From positions 1 to 64,000 of the forward strand of contig NZ_AFNV02000007.1 in assembly GCF_000215955.2 (NCBI RefSeq): 64,000 bases of DNA. Reading direction: 5' to 3'. Under the pieces are notes generated by a model that worked only from the letters and a program-made list of their open reading frames with translations, made no database searches and was not told the DNA's origin. The position numbers were made by a program, and so were the translations under genes. Position 1 is the stretch's first letter. Every line of letters starts with the position of its first letter. Origin of the DNA: Salinisphaera shabanensis E1L3A (GTDB lineage Bacteria; Pseudomonadota; Gammaproteobacteria; Nevskiales; Salinisphaeraceae). Shown here piece after piece: positions 8,899 through 18,146 of this stretch.

Positions 8899-9375
8899 TT
8901 ATGCACAACGGAAAAAAACGCGGCGGGGCGACTTGCGAAATTTTTTTAGTCGGTAGATTTACGCAATGGCGGTATTAGGTTAAGTGTATGATTTCACAGT
9001 ATTGTTTCCGTATGGTTACAAAATCGCCGGTTTGGGGAAAGCGCTGAAAACACGCCGCTTAAGACGGTTCGGCATCATGGTTTCCACAGGCTTATCCACA
9101 AGTCCTGTGTATTTCTAAGCTTTCGTGTTTAAGCTCAAGCGTTTAGCGAAAACAGCTCAGGGATTGTCTGCTCTACGGTAGGGGTTATGCACAGTGTCAA
9201 CCCGCTTGTGGTTCACGCATCGGTTTGTTATGACGCATTACGTCACTTTTGGTTGATCTGTAACATTATGATTATATTGGTTAAATCAAGTATTTCCTCG
9301 CGATTTCTCGGGTTCCGGGCTGAGGTTTGACCGATAGCGCCGCGCGTCCCCATTTCATCCCCAGATTTATCCACA
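8899..9375. other. oriC: Candidate replication origin: DnaA-box cluster
   Basis: AT-rich gap between thiD and the cpdA-like gene with no coding potential. Four perfect DnaA boxes of the form TTATNCACA lie in the same orientation: TTATGCACA at 8899-8907, TTATCCACA at 9092-9100, TTATGCACA at 9185-9193 and TTATCCACA at 9367-9375, the last overlapping the cpdA stop. A weaker box-like GTTTCCACA precedes the second. The block 9230-9300 is strikingly AT-rich and contains GATCTGTAACATT at 9255-9267, close to an E. coli oriC 13-mer, and AATCAAGTATTTC at 9284-9296, one base from an IHF consensus. All genes to the left run leftward and most to the right run rightward. No dnaA, dnaN, gidA or parAB is in view, so another DnaA-binding locus remains possible. 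Confidence 0.5.
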
Positions 9376-10137
9376 AGCGGCGGTCGCGGATCGGACACGT
9401 TTGACCGTGGTTTCAAATGATTGATCCGCTGCGATTTCGATCAGGCGATACCCCGGTGCCCGCGCCGGGTCGTCAGTAAACGAGTGCGCGCCAGGTGCGA
9501 ATTGGCGCATCGTGCTCGGCGTGACAAGACAGGGGCGGTCGGCGAAATCGAGTTCCGCGGCCTGATGTGCGTGTCCGCAAAGCACTGCCTTTACATGCGC
9601 GCGGCCGGCGACGACCCGTTCGAGCGCGTCGCGATCATGCAGGCCGATCGCATCGATCCAGGCGGCGCCTACGTCGATCGGCGGGTGGTGCACGAATATC
9701 AACGTCGGTGCTGTGTTCTCGGCGAGCCAGCCGTCCAGGCGTTCGAGTTGCTGGCCGCCGAGTTCTCCCGCTTCGCTACCATTGATATGGCTATCCAGCG
9801 CCATCAGCTGCCATTCACCGACGCGCAGACGCTCGTGCACAACCGCATGTTCGAGTGTCTGGGCCATGCGCAGCGGATCGTCGTGATTGCCGGCCATGGC
9901 TAACACCGGGCAGGGCAGGCGGGCGAGGGTGCTATCAAGTCGTTTGTAACCGCGTACGCTTTCGTCGTCGACTAAATCTCCGCCGAGTACGATCGCGTCG
10001 GGGCGTGGCAACGCTTCGAGCGCCGCGGCGAGTACGCGCTGAAATGCGTCTTCCACGAGCCAGCCGTGAAGCCGGGCATCGGCGTCGGCACGCAGGTGTA
10101 GATCGGTGAGGTGGATGATTTGAAGTGTGATACGCAT
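9367..10137 (-). CDS. cpdA: CpdA-like metallophosphoesterase (3',5'-cAMP phosphodiesterase family)
   Basis: Calcineurin-type phosphoesterase of 256 residues with all metal motifs: D-x-H in LTDLHL, GGDLVDD, GNHDD, H in FVHHPP, and GHAH near residue 195. This set and the length match the class III cyclic AMP phosphodiesterase CpdA, which would lower cAMP in the cytoplasm. The start at 10137 has GAGGA about 9 bases upstream. It is monocistronic and divergent from the O-methyltransferase gene. Its stop codon overlaps a perfect DnaA box. Substrate is inferred from family only. Confidence 0.8.
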   Translation of the reverse strand: MRITLQIIHLTDLHLRADADARLHGWLVEDAFQRVLAAALEALPRPDAIVLGGDLVDDESVRGYKRLDSTLARLPCPVLAMAGNHDDPLRMAQTLEHAVVHERLRVGEWQLMALDSHINGSEAGELGGQQLERLDGWLAENTAPTLIFVHHPPIDVGAAWIDAIGLHDRDALERVVAGRAHVKAVLCGHAHQAAELDFADRPCLVTPSTMRQFAPGAHSFTDDPARAPGYRLIEIAADQSFETTVKRVRSATAACG

Positions 10138-10226
10138 TCGCCATTCCTCTCGGAGTCGGCGTTATCCTGCCGGCATGGCTCGCAATAACAAGAGCCGTCA
10201 TTGTGAACACATACAGGTATGAGGCG

Positions 10227-10871
10227 ATGATCGACAAGGAACTGCTTGCTTATCTGCGCCATGTCAGTCTGCGTGAGACGGAGATTATGGTCGCCAACCG
10301 GCGGACCACGGCGGCCGAGGCCAACGCCGATCTGCAGGTCGACCCGGAGCAAGGGCAATTCATGGCTTTGCTGCTAAAGCTCGCCGGCGCGCGTCGCGGA
10401 ATCGAAATTGGCGTCTATGCCGGCTATTCCAGTCTCTGGGTTGCTCAAAGCCTGCCGACCGAGGGGCGGCTGCTGGCCTGCGACAACGACCCCGAAATCA
10501 CCGAGCGGGCGCGTCGCGACTGGGCGGCGGCCGGGCTGGCCGATCGCATCGAACTCAAGCTGGGCGACGCGCTGGCGACACTGGACGCTGAGGTTGCGGC
10601 GGGTATGGCGGGTGCCTACGACTTCGTGTTTATCGATGCCGACAAGGCAGGCTATATCGACTATTACGAGCGTGCCCTGGCGTTGGTGCATGCCGGCGGG
10701 TTGATCATGGCCGATAACAGTCTCTGGCACGGTCGTGTTATCGACCCCGATGACGAAAGCACTGATACCCAGGCGATACGTGCATTCAATCGGCACGTAC
10801 ACGCGGATGATCGGGTGGATATGAGCCTGATACCGATCGGTGATGGTCTGACCCTGGCGTATAAACGATGA
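10227..10871 (+). CDS. Class I SAM-dependent O-methyltransferase (family 3)
   Basis: 214-residue cytoplasmic methyltransferase of the caffeoyl-CoA/catechol O-methyltransferase-like group. Seen: SAM motif I GIEIGVYAGYSSLWVA, acidic D of motif II (ACDNDPEI), and the metal/active-site stretch YDFVFIDADKAGYIDYYE followed by MADNSLWHGRV. The frame extends to a GTG at 10203, but the ATG at 10227 with GAGG just upstream gives the family-like start (DKELLAYLRHVSLRE). The last four bases overlap the next gene as ATGA. The methyl acceptor cannot be told from sequence. Confidence 0.85.
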   Translation: MIDKELLAYLRHVSLRETEIMVANRRTTAAEANADLQVDPEQGQFMALLLKLAGARRGIEIGVYAGYSSLWVAQSLPTEGRLLACDNDPEITERARRDWAAAGLADRIELKLGDALATLDAEVAAGMAGAYDFVFIDADKAGYIDYYERALALVHAGGLIMADNSLWHGRVIDPDDESTDTQAIRAFNRHVHADDRVDMSLIPIGDGLTLAYKR

Positions 10872-11473
10872 GTGCGCGTATCGGCGACAACAGCGCCGCA
10901 CAGCGTAATAAAGAGCCGATTTTCGATGCGCTGGTCGAGCACCTCGCGCATGCGCGCGATGTGCTCGAGGTCGGGGCGGGCGATGCAACGCACGCGCGAT
11001 ACGCCGTCGAACGTCTCCCGCATTGCGTCTGGCAGAGCAGCGAAGCGCCCGGGCATTACCGGCGGCTGGTGGCGGCACTGGCCGACAGGTCCGAACAGAA
11101 TCTGCCCCGGCCGTTGGCGCTGGATGTGCGGGCTGCATGGCCAGCGGGTCCGTACGACGCGGTGTTCGGCGCCAATGTCGCCCACATCATGGATTGGACA
11201 GCGGTCGAAGCGCTTTTCAGCGGTGCGGCGCGCGTACTGCGCCCGGCCGGCCGTCTCTGTCTTTATGGTCCGTTCCTGCGGCGCGGCAAACCGCCGGAAA
11301 CCGGTAACGCGGCGTTCGACGCTGCACTGCGCGATCGCGATCCCGCGATGGGGCTGCGTGAAATCGAAGCGTTGGATGCGCTGGGCGAGCCGCTGTGCTT
11401 GTCACGCGTAGCCGATATCGCCATGCCGAGCGACAACCGCCTGCTTATCTGGCAGAAAGCGGCCGATCGCTAG
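10868..11473 (+). CDS. DUF938-type SAM-dependent methyltransferase-like protein
   Basis: 201-residue protein matching the DUF938 family: an N-terminal sequence of type SAAQRNKEPI, the glycine-rich SAM loop VLEVGAGDATHARY, then SEAPGHY, GANVAHIMDW and the C-terminal YGPFLRRGKPPETGNAAFD motif. The fold is that of a class I methyltransferase, but no substrate is established for the family. It starts within the stop of the O-methyltransferase gene (ATGA), so the pair is co-translated and probably functionally linked. Confidence 0.85.
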   Translation: MSARIGDNSAAQRNKEPIFDALVEHLAHARDVLEVGAGDATHARYAVERLPHCVWQSSEAPGHYRRLVAALADRSEQNLPRPLALDVRAAWPAGPYDAVFGANVAHIMDWTAVEALFSGAARVLRPAGRLCLYGPFLRRGKPPETGNAAFDAALRDRDPAMGLREIEALDALGEPLCLSRVADIAMPSDNRLLIWQKAADR

Positions 11474-11490
11474 CAGCAATCGGCCGCATT
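11459..11490. terminator. Hairpin between convergent genes, probable bidirectional terminator
   Basis: Perfect 9-bp stem GCGGCCGAT/ATCGGCCGC (11459-11467 with 11479-11487) with an 11-base loop that holds the DUF938 stop codon, followed by a short T run. It separates the convergent DUF938 and hydroxyacid dehydrogenase genes. The T tract is short on both strands, so efficiency is uncertain. Confidence 0.55.
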
Positions 11491-11500
11491 TCGGAATGTC

Positions 11501-12454
11501 CTAGTTCACCTGGTTGCGGATTCCGCCATCGATAAATGCGTGGATATTGGCGGCCACGCCTTCAAGCATGCGCTGGCGCGCACCACGGCTGCCCCAGGCG
11601 CTATGCGGCGTCACGATCAGGTTCGGTATCGCCGGATCGAGCAACGGATGATCGGCTGGCGGCGGCTCCTGGTCGAGCACGTCCAACGCGGCGCCGCCGA
11701 TCTCGCCGGCTTCGAGCGCCGCGATCAGGGCCTGTGTGTCGACGATCGCGCCGCGCGCGGTATTGATCAGAAATGCGCTGTTTTTCATCCGCGCCAGGGC
11801 GTCGGCATCGATAAGGTGCCGGGTATCGTCGGTGAGCGGGCAGTGCAGACTGATCATGTCCGAGCGTTCGAGCAGCTCGTCGATCGCTACGCGGCCCTCA
11901 CGTATTTCACGGGCGCCGGGGCGCTCGCCAACCAGAACCGTCATGCCGAAGGCCTCGGCCAGTCGCGCGACGGCCTGCCCGAGTTCGCCGTGCCCGATCA
12001 GGCCGAGCGTCTGGCCCGCGAGCTCTTCGATCGGGTAATCGAGCAGGCAAAAGAATTCACTGGCAGCCCAGTCGCCGCGCTTGACCGCGGTATCGTAGCT
12101 GGCCCAGCGCGTGGCGTGCGCCAGCATGAGCGCCAGCACGTGCTGGGAGACGGCCGGCGTGGCATAGCCGGTCACGTTGACGACCGGTATATCGCAGTGC
12201 GCCGCGGCTTGCGTATCCACGTTGTTGAAGCCGGTTGCGGCCACGCAGATAAGCTTGAGGTTATCCGCGGCCTCGAGTACGGCCGCGTCGAGTACGACCT
12301 TGTTGGTGATGACGATATCCATGCCGGCGATACGGTCACCGACTTGTTCGCGTGTGGTGTTGTGATACCACTGCCAGTCGTTGATCGCCCCGTTCAGCTC
12401 ATCCCAGTTGAGGGCGTCGCCCATCGATCCCGCGTCCAGAAAACAGCCGCGCAT
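11501..12454 (-). CDS. D-2-hydroxyacid dehydrogenase (glycerate dehydrogenase/hydroxypyruvate reductase-like)
   Basis: NAD(P)-dependent dehydrogenase of 317 residues that interconverts a 2-oxoacid and a D-2-hydroxyacid. The catalytic set is visible: Arg in INTARGAIVD, Glu in LDVLDQEPP and His in VTPHSAWGS; the Rossmann loop is GLIGHGELGQAVA. The ICVAATGFNNVD substrate loop and overall length resemble HprA-type glycerate dehydrogenases, but substrate specificity is inferred. The ATG at 12454 is preserved because AAAAGGAG precedes it by 5 bases; the open frame reaches a TTG at 12478. It converges on DUF938 and is divergent from MarR. Confidence 0.88.
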   Translation of the reverse strand: MRGCFLDAGSMGDALNWDELNGAINDWQWYHNTTREQVGDRIAGMDIVITNKVVLDAAVLEAADNLKLICVAATGFNNVDTQAAAHCDIPVVNVTGYATPAVSQHVLALMLAHATRWASYDTAVKRGDWAASEFFCLLDYPIEELAGQTLGLIGHGELGQAVARLAEAFGMTVLVGERPGAREIREGRVAIDELLERSDMISLHCPLTDDTRHLIDADALARMKNSAFLINTARGAIVDTQALIAALEAGEIGGAALDVLDQEPPPADHPLLDPAIPNLIVTPHSAWGSRGARQRMLEGVAANIHAFIDGGIRNQVN

Positions 12455-12655
12455 CGCAACTCCTTTTCCGATATACAATGCGAAAGAGTAACCGACGTGC
12501 GATGTACGCGTGTGTCGCAGCCGAATTTTTCTCGGACAGCAGGGAATCGATGTGAGTAAAATGCGGTTTTATACCTATCGTGTAAGATGCATGTGTTCGT
12601 GCTCGTAATCACGACTGATCTCAATCGGGTTCTCAACCAAGGCTGAAGAGTCACC

Positions 12656-13144
12656 ATGATCCGCAGGACAGAACAGCAAGACGAATCGTTGGGTAATCAC
12701 CTGCCTATGACCTGCCCCTCCGTGGAAGCGCTGGAATATGAACTCGCCTTTCTGGTGCGTCGCCTCGAAGCCGCCCGGCGGCGGTTCAATTTCGGCCTGG
12801 AGCGTGCGCATTATCTGTTGCTGATCCTGCTGGAACGCAAGGACCGGCAATCGGTTGGCGCGTTGGCCGAGCAGGTCAATCTCGACGCGTCGACGGTGAC
12901 GCGCCAGGTTGCAGCGATGAAGCAGGCCGGTCTGGTCGACAAGCTCGATAATCCGGACGATCGCCGCGGCGGCTTCGTGACCATTACCGAAGCGGGCCGG
13001 GATGCGGCAGCACGTGTGCGTGACCGTCGGCTCGAGCGGGTGGAGAAAGGCTTCCTGGACTGGACCGAGGCCGAGCGCAAAGAGTTCGCGCGGCTGACCG
13101 CGCGTTTCAACGATGCCATGCGCGACGAGCTCAACGAAGCCTGA
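12656..13144 (+). CDS. MarR family transcriptional regulator
   Basis: 162-residue winged-helix regulator. The recognition helix and wing are clear: VGALAEQVNLDASTVTRQVAAMKQAGLVDKLDNPDDRRGGFVTITEAG, with the MarR-typical DxRR wing. Helices on both sides would form the dimer interface. The start at 12656 is uncertain; an in-frame ATG at 12707 would still leave the whole domain. MarR proteins often respond to phenolic or lipophilic ligands. No target or operator could be assigned; the nearest divergent gene is the hydroxyacid dehydrogenase. Confidence 0.88.
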   Translation: MIRRTEQQDESLGNHLPMTCPSVEALEYELAFLVRRLEAARRRFNFGLERAHYLLLILLERKDRQSVGALAEQVNLDASTVTRQVAAMKQAGLVDKLDNPDDRRGGFVTITEAGRDAAARVRDRRLERVEKGFLDWTEAERKEFARLTARFNDAMRDELNEA

Positions 13145-13175
13145 AGCGCAAAAACAGTTCGCTATAACGTGATAT

Positions 13176-13198
13176 AGGCGGGCGTGTTCAGCCCGCCT
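13176..13198. terminator. GC-rich hairpin at the metF 3' end
   Basis: Perfect 8-bp stem AGGCGGGC/GCCCGCCT with a 7-base loop that contains the metF stop codon. It lies between the convergent marR-type gene and metF. It lacks a T tract on either side, so it may be a weak terminator or an RNA-stabilising 3' structure. Confidence 0.35.
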
Positions 13199-14069
13199 CG
13201 GCAGTACGGCTACTCGGTGTCGGCAGGCCCAGGTCTTGCCACAAATCCATCGTCGGTTGTGCCTTGTTGAGACTGTAGAAATGCAGCCCTGGCGCGCCGC
13301 CGGCGAGCAGCTGTTCGCACATACGCGCTACGACTTCGCGCCCGAATGCCTGTACCGAGGCCTTGTCGTCGCCGTAGCCTTCCATCTTCTGGCGTATCCA
13401 GCGCGGGATATCCGCCCCGCACATCGCTGAAAAACGCGATACCTGGCCGAAATCGACGATCGGCATGATACCGGGCACGATCGGGATATCGATGTTCTGA
13501 GCCGCGACTTCCTCGACGAAGTTGAAATACGCGTCGGCGTTATAGAAATATTGCGTCATCGCCGAATCCGCGCCGGCCTGAACCTTGCGCACGAAGTTGT
13601 CGATGTCGTCGGCCGGCGAGTTCGCCTGCGGGTGATATTCGGGGTAGCAGCCCACCTCGATATGGAAATCGTTGCCGTGGCGCTGCTTGATATGCGCGAC
13701 GAGTTCGTTGGCATAGCTGAACACGCCGGGCTTTTCCATACCCTCGGGCATGTCGCCACGCAGGGCGACGATCCGTTCGACGCCGGCGGCCTTGTAGCTG
13801 TCCAGCAATTCGTTGATCGAATCGTGCGTGCCTTCGATACAGGACAAATGCGGCGCCGTGGGAATACCGGTGGTTTCCATCGTGCGATTGACGGTTTCCA
13901 GCGTGCCCGAGCGGGTGGTGCCCCCAGCGCCGAACGTGACCGAGAAAAAGTCCGGCCCCAGCGTGGCGAGACGCGTGCGCGCCTTGTCCAGACGGGCTGC
14001 GCCTTTCGGCCCCTTGGGCGGGAAGAATTCGATACTGAAAGAGTTTTGCGATACGTGCGTCATGCCCAT
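13188..14069 (-). CDS. metF: Methylenetetrahydrofolate reductase MetF
   Basis: Flavoprotein that reduces 5,10-methylene-THF to 5-methyl-THF, the methyl donor for homocysteine remethylation. 293 residues, normal length. Motifs: SIEFFPPKGPKG near the start, FFSVTFGAGGTTR, HLSCIEGT, IVALRGDMPEG, EVGCYPEYHPQA, TQYFYNADAYF, and PGIMPI. Two ATGs in the same frame (14069 and 14063) are possible and neither has a strong Shine-Dalgarno. It follows ahcY on the same strand, but a hairpin with a T run lies between them, so it may be transcribed separately or only partly by read-through. Confidence 0.96.
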   Translation of the reverse strand: MGMTHVSQNSFSIEFFPPKGPKGAARLDKARTRLATLGPDFFSVTFGAGGTTRSGTLETVNRTMETTGIPTAPHLSCIEGTHDSINELLDSYKAAGVERIVALRGDMPEGMEKPGVFSYANELVAHIKQRHGNDFHIEVGCYPEYHPQANSPADDIDNFVRKVQAGADSAMTQYFYNADAYFNFVEEVAAQNIDIPIVPGIMPIVDFGQVSRFSAMCGADIPRWIRQKMEGYGDDKASVQAFGREVVARMCEQLLAGGAPGLHFYSLNKAQPTMDLWQDLGLPTPSSRTAEAG

Positions 14070-14122
14070 ACGTCCACTGTCGATGCTCGATCCGTCGGCC
14101 GTGGCCAGTCTGCCGTGACATG

Positions 14123-14158
14123 AAAAGACCCGACCCGCGTAATCGGCAGGCCGGGTCT
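14123..14158 (-). terminator. Rho-independent terminator after ahcY
   Basis: On the minus strand, AGACCCG and CGGGTCT (14152-14158 with 14126-14132) enclose an inner GC-rich arm and are followed directly by TTTT. It stands 32 bases after the ahcY stop and 54 bases before the metF start, so it probably terminates or attenuates transcription between them. Confidence 0.65.
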
Positions 14159-14190
14159 GCTCTTGGCCCGGGTTGTCCGGTCGCTAGCGT

Positions 14191-15612
<1,422 letters not shown>

Positions 15613-15639
15613 GTTCGATTCCTATTAATTTCGTGAAGT

Positions 15640-15677
15640 TCGAGCCGGCGAGCTACAAAACGCCATGCACGGCTCGA
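15640..15677 (-). promoter_or_regulatory. Two-part hairpin in the metK-ahcY spacer
   Basis: In the transcript, TCGAGCC and GGCTCGA form a 7-bp outer stem, with GGCG/CGCC as a 4-bp inner stem, a 6-base bulge on one arm and a 10-base loop. It ends 27 bases before the ahcY start. There is no T tract, so it is not a standard terminator, and I could not match the SAH riboswitch consensus. Possible roles are RNA processing, metK mRNA 3' stability or ahcY control. Confidence 0.4.
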
Positions 15678-15693
15678 CAGTGGGGTGCGGGTT

Positions 15694-16869
15694 TTATGCA
15701 GCCTGCAGGCCGGCGTCCTTGGCCAGCGCTTCGGCCTTGTCCGTGCGCTCCCACGGCAGGTCGATGTCTTCGCGGCCGAAGTGCCCGTAGGCGGCGGTCG
15801 GCGCATAGATCGGGCGCTGAAGGTCGAGCATCGTGAGGATGCCGTAGGGGCGCAGGTCGAAATGCTCGCGAATCAGCTGGGTGAGACGTTCATCTTCGAC
15901 CTTGCCGGTGCCGAAGGTCTCGACCCAGATCGAGGTCGGCTCGGCCACGCCGATGGCATACGACACTGCGACTTCGCATTTCGACGCCAGCCCGGCTTTG
16001 ACCACGTTCTTGGCCACATAGCGCGCGGCATAGGCGGCACTGCGATCGACCTTGGACGGATCCTTGCCCGAGAATGCACCGCCACCGTGACGCGCCATAC
16101 CGCCGTAGGTGTCGACGATAATCTTACGGCCGGTCAGGCCGGCATCGCCCAGCGGGCCACCCACTTCGAACTTGCCGGTCGGGTTGATATGGATGGTGGG
16201 ATTGTCGGTGAGCCATCCGCCGATCACCGGCTTGATGATTTCTTCGTGCACGGCTTCCTTGAGGTCGGCCTGCGAGATGCTCGGATCGTGCTGGGTCGAG
16301 AGCACAACGGCGTTGATCGCGACCGGCTTGCCGTCTTCGTATTCGAAGGTGACCTGCGATTTCGCATCCGGGCGCAGCCAGTCGAGCTGGCCGGATTTCA
16401 TCAGCTCGGATTGCCGGCGGGCCAGACGGTGTGCATAGGTAATCGGCGCCGGCATGAGCACGTCGGTTTCGTCGCAGGCATAGCCGAACATCAGGCCCTG
16501 ATCGCCGGCACCCTGTTCTCGCGGATCGCCGCGATCCACGCCCTGATTGATATCGGCCGACTGTTCGCCAAGCACGTTCATCACGGCGCAGCTATCGGCA
16601 TCGAAGCCCATTTCGGAGCTGGTGTAGCCGATGCTGCGCACGGTATCGCGCACGATCTTTTCGACCGGCACGTTCACGTTCTTCTTTTCGTCGGTCTTGA
16701 TCTCGCCGAAGACCATCACGAGTCCGGTCTTGGTCGCGGTTTCGCAGGCCACACGAGCGCTTGGATCCTGAGCCAGGTAGGCATCGAGGATGGCGTCGGA
16801 GACCTGATCGGCCAGTTTGTCAGGATGGCCGCCTGTGACGGACTCGGAGGTGAACAGGTATCGGCTCAT
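15694..16869 (-). CDS. metK: S-adenosylmethionine synthetase MetK
   Basis: Forms SAM from methionine and ATP. 391 residues. Family signatures: [21 protein letters not shown] at the start, the [17 protein letters not shown] hexapeptide region, and the phosphate-binding [19 protein letters not shown]. Start ATG 16869 has only a weak AGAGAG Shine-Dalgarno, which is part of a leader hairpin. Upstream of ahcY and metF on the same strand, it completes a SAM synthesis and recycling cluster. Confidence 0.98.
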   Translation of the reverse strand: MSRYLFTSESVTGGHPDKLADQVSDAILDAYLAQDPSARVACETATKTGLVMVFGEIKTDEKKNVNVPVEKIVRDTVRSIGYTSSEMGFDADSCAVMNVLGEQSADINQGVDRGDPREQGAGDQGLMFGYACDETDVLMPAPITYAHRLARRQSELMKSGQLDWLRPDAKSQVTFEYEDGKPVAINAVVLSTQHDPSISQADLKEAVHEEIIKPVIGGWLTDNPTIHINPTGKFEVGGPLGDAGLTGRKIIVDTYGGMARHGGGAFSGKDPSKVDRSAAYAARYVAKNVVKAGLASKCEVAVSYAIGVAEPTSIWVETFGTGKVEDERLTQLIREHFDLRPYGILTMLDLQRPIYAPTAAYGHFGREDIDLPWERTDKAEALAKDAGLQAA

Positions 16870-16881
16870 AAGACGTTATCT

Positions 16882-16906
16882 CTCTATCCGGATGAACGGA
16901 TAAGAG
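16882..16906 (-). promoter_or_regulatory. metK 5' leader hairpin next to the ribosome-binding site
   Basis: In the metK transcript, CTCTTATCCG (complement of 16897-16906) can pair with CGGATAGAG (complement of 16882-16890) across a 6-base loop, with one bulged base. The 3' arm runs into the only Shine-Dalgarno-like stretch (AGAGAG), so folding could limit ribosome access. No SAM riboswitch consensus and no tandem MetJ boxes were recognised. The rest of 16907-17208 between metK and the SDR gene shows nothing I can assign. Confidence 0.35.
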
Positions 16907-17208
16907 TATACGCAAGCGAAATCACGGTTGCCATGACAAACCGCCAGGCGGGCGCTCTGCCGCGATCAGTTGCAGCTCGGCATCTGCCGTGGCTTGGCGC
17001 CATGTAGGGCATAGCGTCGGCGGACTATACAAATAACGCTGTTGTGACATCGGGTTGTCGGTGAGCTTTTCATATTGCGCATGCGGCTAAACGTCTTAAT
17101 CGAACACGAGGGCGGCAAGCGCGCCTGCTCAGTTCCGATGGCACACGTTGGCAACGGTGGTGGGGCGCATCGATCTGCGCGATTGCGTTTGCCATCGGTG
17201 CTGGCTAA

Positions 17209-17230
17209 TGTGACATCAAGCAATGGCACA
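17209..17230. promoter_or_regulatory. Inverted-repeat operator candidate before the SDR-diiron-BVMO operon
   Basis: Half-sites TGTGACAT (17209-17216) and ATGGCACA (17223-17230) form a 7-of-8 inverted repeat with a 6-base spacer, 33 bases before the SDR start. The core TGACATCA-AG-CAATG is repeated as TGACATCA-TT-CAATG upstream of fadI. GTGACA could also serve as a -35 element, with TAACAA downstream. Confidence 0.45.
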
Positions 17231-17263
17231 GTAACAAAAGAAACAAATCAGCCGAGGTAGCCC

Positions 17264-18124
17264 ATGTTCCGATCGAAGCGACTTTCCCACGGCGCACAGG
17301 CCGTGATTACGGGTGCAGGCAGCGGCATCGGCGAGGCTTTTGCCGTGGCTCTGGCGGCACGCGGCGGGGCCGTGGTGTGTTCCGATATCGACAAGGCCCT
17401 GGCCGAGGCGACCGCGGCACGTATCGAAGCAGCGGGTGGCCGCGCGCTGGCAACGGTCTGCGACGTGACCCGACTGGACGATGTCGCGCGGCTCGCCCAG
17501 ACGGCCACCGAATGGTTCGGCGGGGCGCCCGATCTGGTCATCAACAATGCAGGCGTTGGCGCGGGCGGGCATGCCATCGGCGAGATGAGCATGGACGACT
17601 GGCGCTGGGTGCTCGATATCAATATGTGGGGCGTGATCCACGGCTGCCACGTATTCGCGCCCATGCTTCGCGAAGCCGGGCGGGGCGGCATCATCAACGT
17701 GGCGTCCACGGCCAGCTTTGCGGCCGCACCGCGTATGGGCGCCTACAACGCCAGCAAGGCCGCCGTGCTGGCGGTCACCGAGACCCTTGCCGCCGAACTG
17801 GCCGACACGCCAATTCGCGTGACCGCGCTGTGTCCGACCTTCGTGCAGACCAACATCATGAAAGCGGGGCGCATCAGCGCCTCGTCGTCGAAGATCGCCG
17901 ACAACCTGATGCGCTGGGGCGGCGTGTCGGCCGAAAGCGTGGTCAAGAGCGCGCTCGCCGGGCTCGACCGCGGCCATCTCTATGTGTTGCCGCAGTTCGA
18001 TGCGCGTGTGGTGTGGCGTCTCAAGCGCCTTCTACCCGCCGGCTACACGAAGGGCCTGGGTTTCATCAATCGTTTTGCCGCCAACGACGCATCGGGCAAG
18101 GCCCGCGCGTCCGCTTCCGAATAA
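17264..18124 (+). CDS. Short-chain dehydrogenase/reductase (SDR)
   Basis: Classical NAD(P)-dependent SDR of 286 residues: TGAGSGIG cofactor loop, NNAGVG, catalytic Ser in NVASTAS, and YNASK (Tyr and Lys). The C-terminal tail of about 50 residues after the core is basic and could associate with membrane or with the partner proteins. GAGG lies 6 bases before the ATG. It heads a tight operon with the diiron protein and the Baeyer-Villiger monooxygenase, so a plausible job is oxidising a secondary alcohol to the ketone used by the monooxygenase. This role is inference. Confidence 0.88.
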   Translation: MFRSKRLSHGAQAVITGAGSGIGEAFAVALAARGGAVVCSDIDKALAEATAARIEAAGGRALATVCDVTRLDDVARLAQTATEWFGGAPDLVINNAGVGAGGHAIGEMSMDDWRWVLDINMWGVIHGCHVFAPMLREAGRGGIINVASTASFAAAPRMGAYNASKAAVLAVTETLAAELADTPIRVTALCPTFVQTNIMKAGRISASSSKIADNLMRWGGVSAESVVKSALAGLDRGHLYVLPQFDARVVWRLKRLLPAGYTKGLGFINRFAANDASGKARASASE

Positions 18125-18146
18125 CCCGGGCTGAGAGGAGATTCTC

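Noticed and set aside
15613-15693. SAH riboswitch before ahcY
   Set aside because: A hairpin exists, but the conserved SAH aptamer core could not be found.
16870-17110. MetJ operator before metK
   Set aside because: Two AGACGTCT-like 8-mers (near 16870 and 17092) are far apart and imperfect; MetJ needs tandem boxes.
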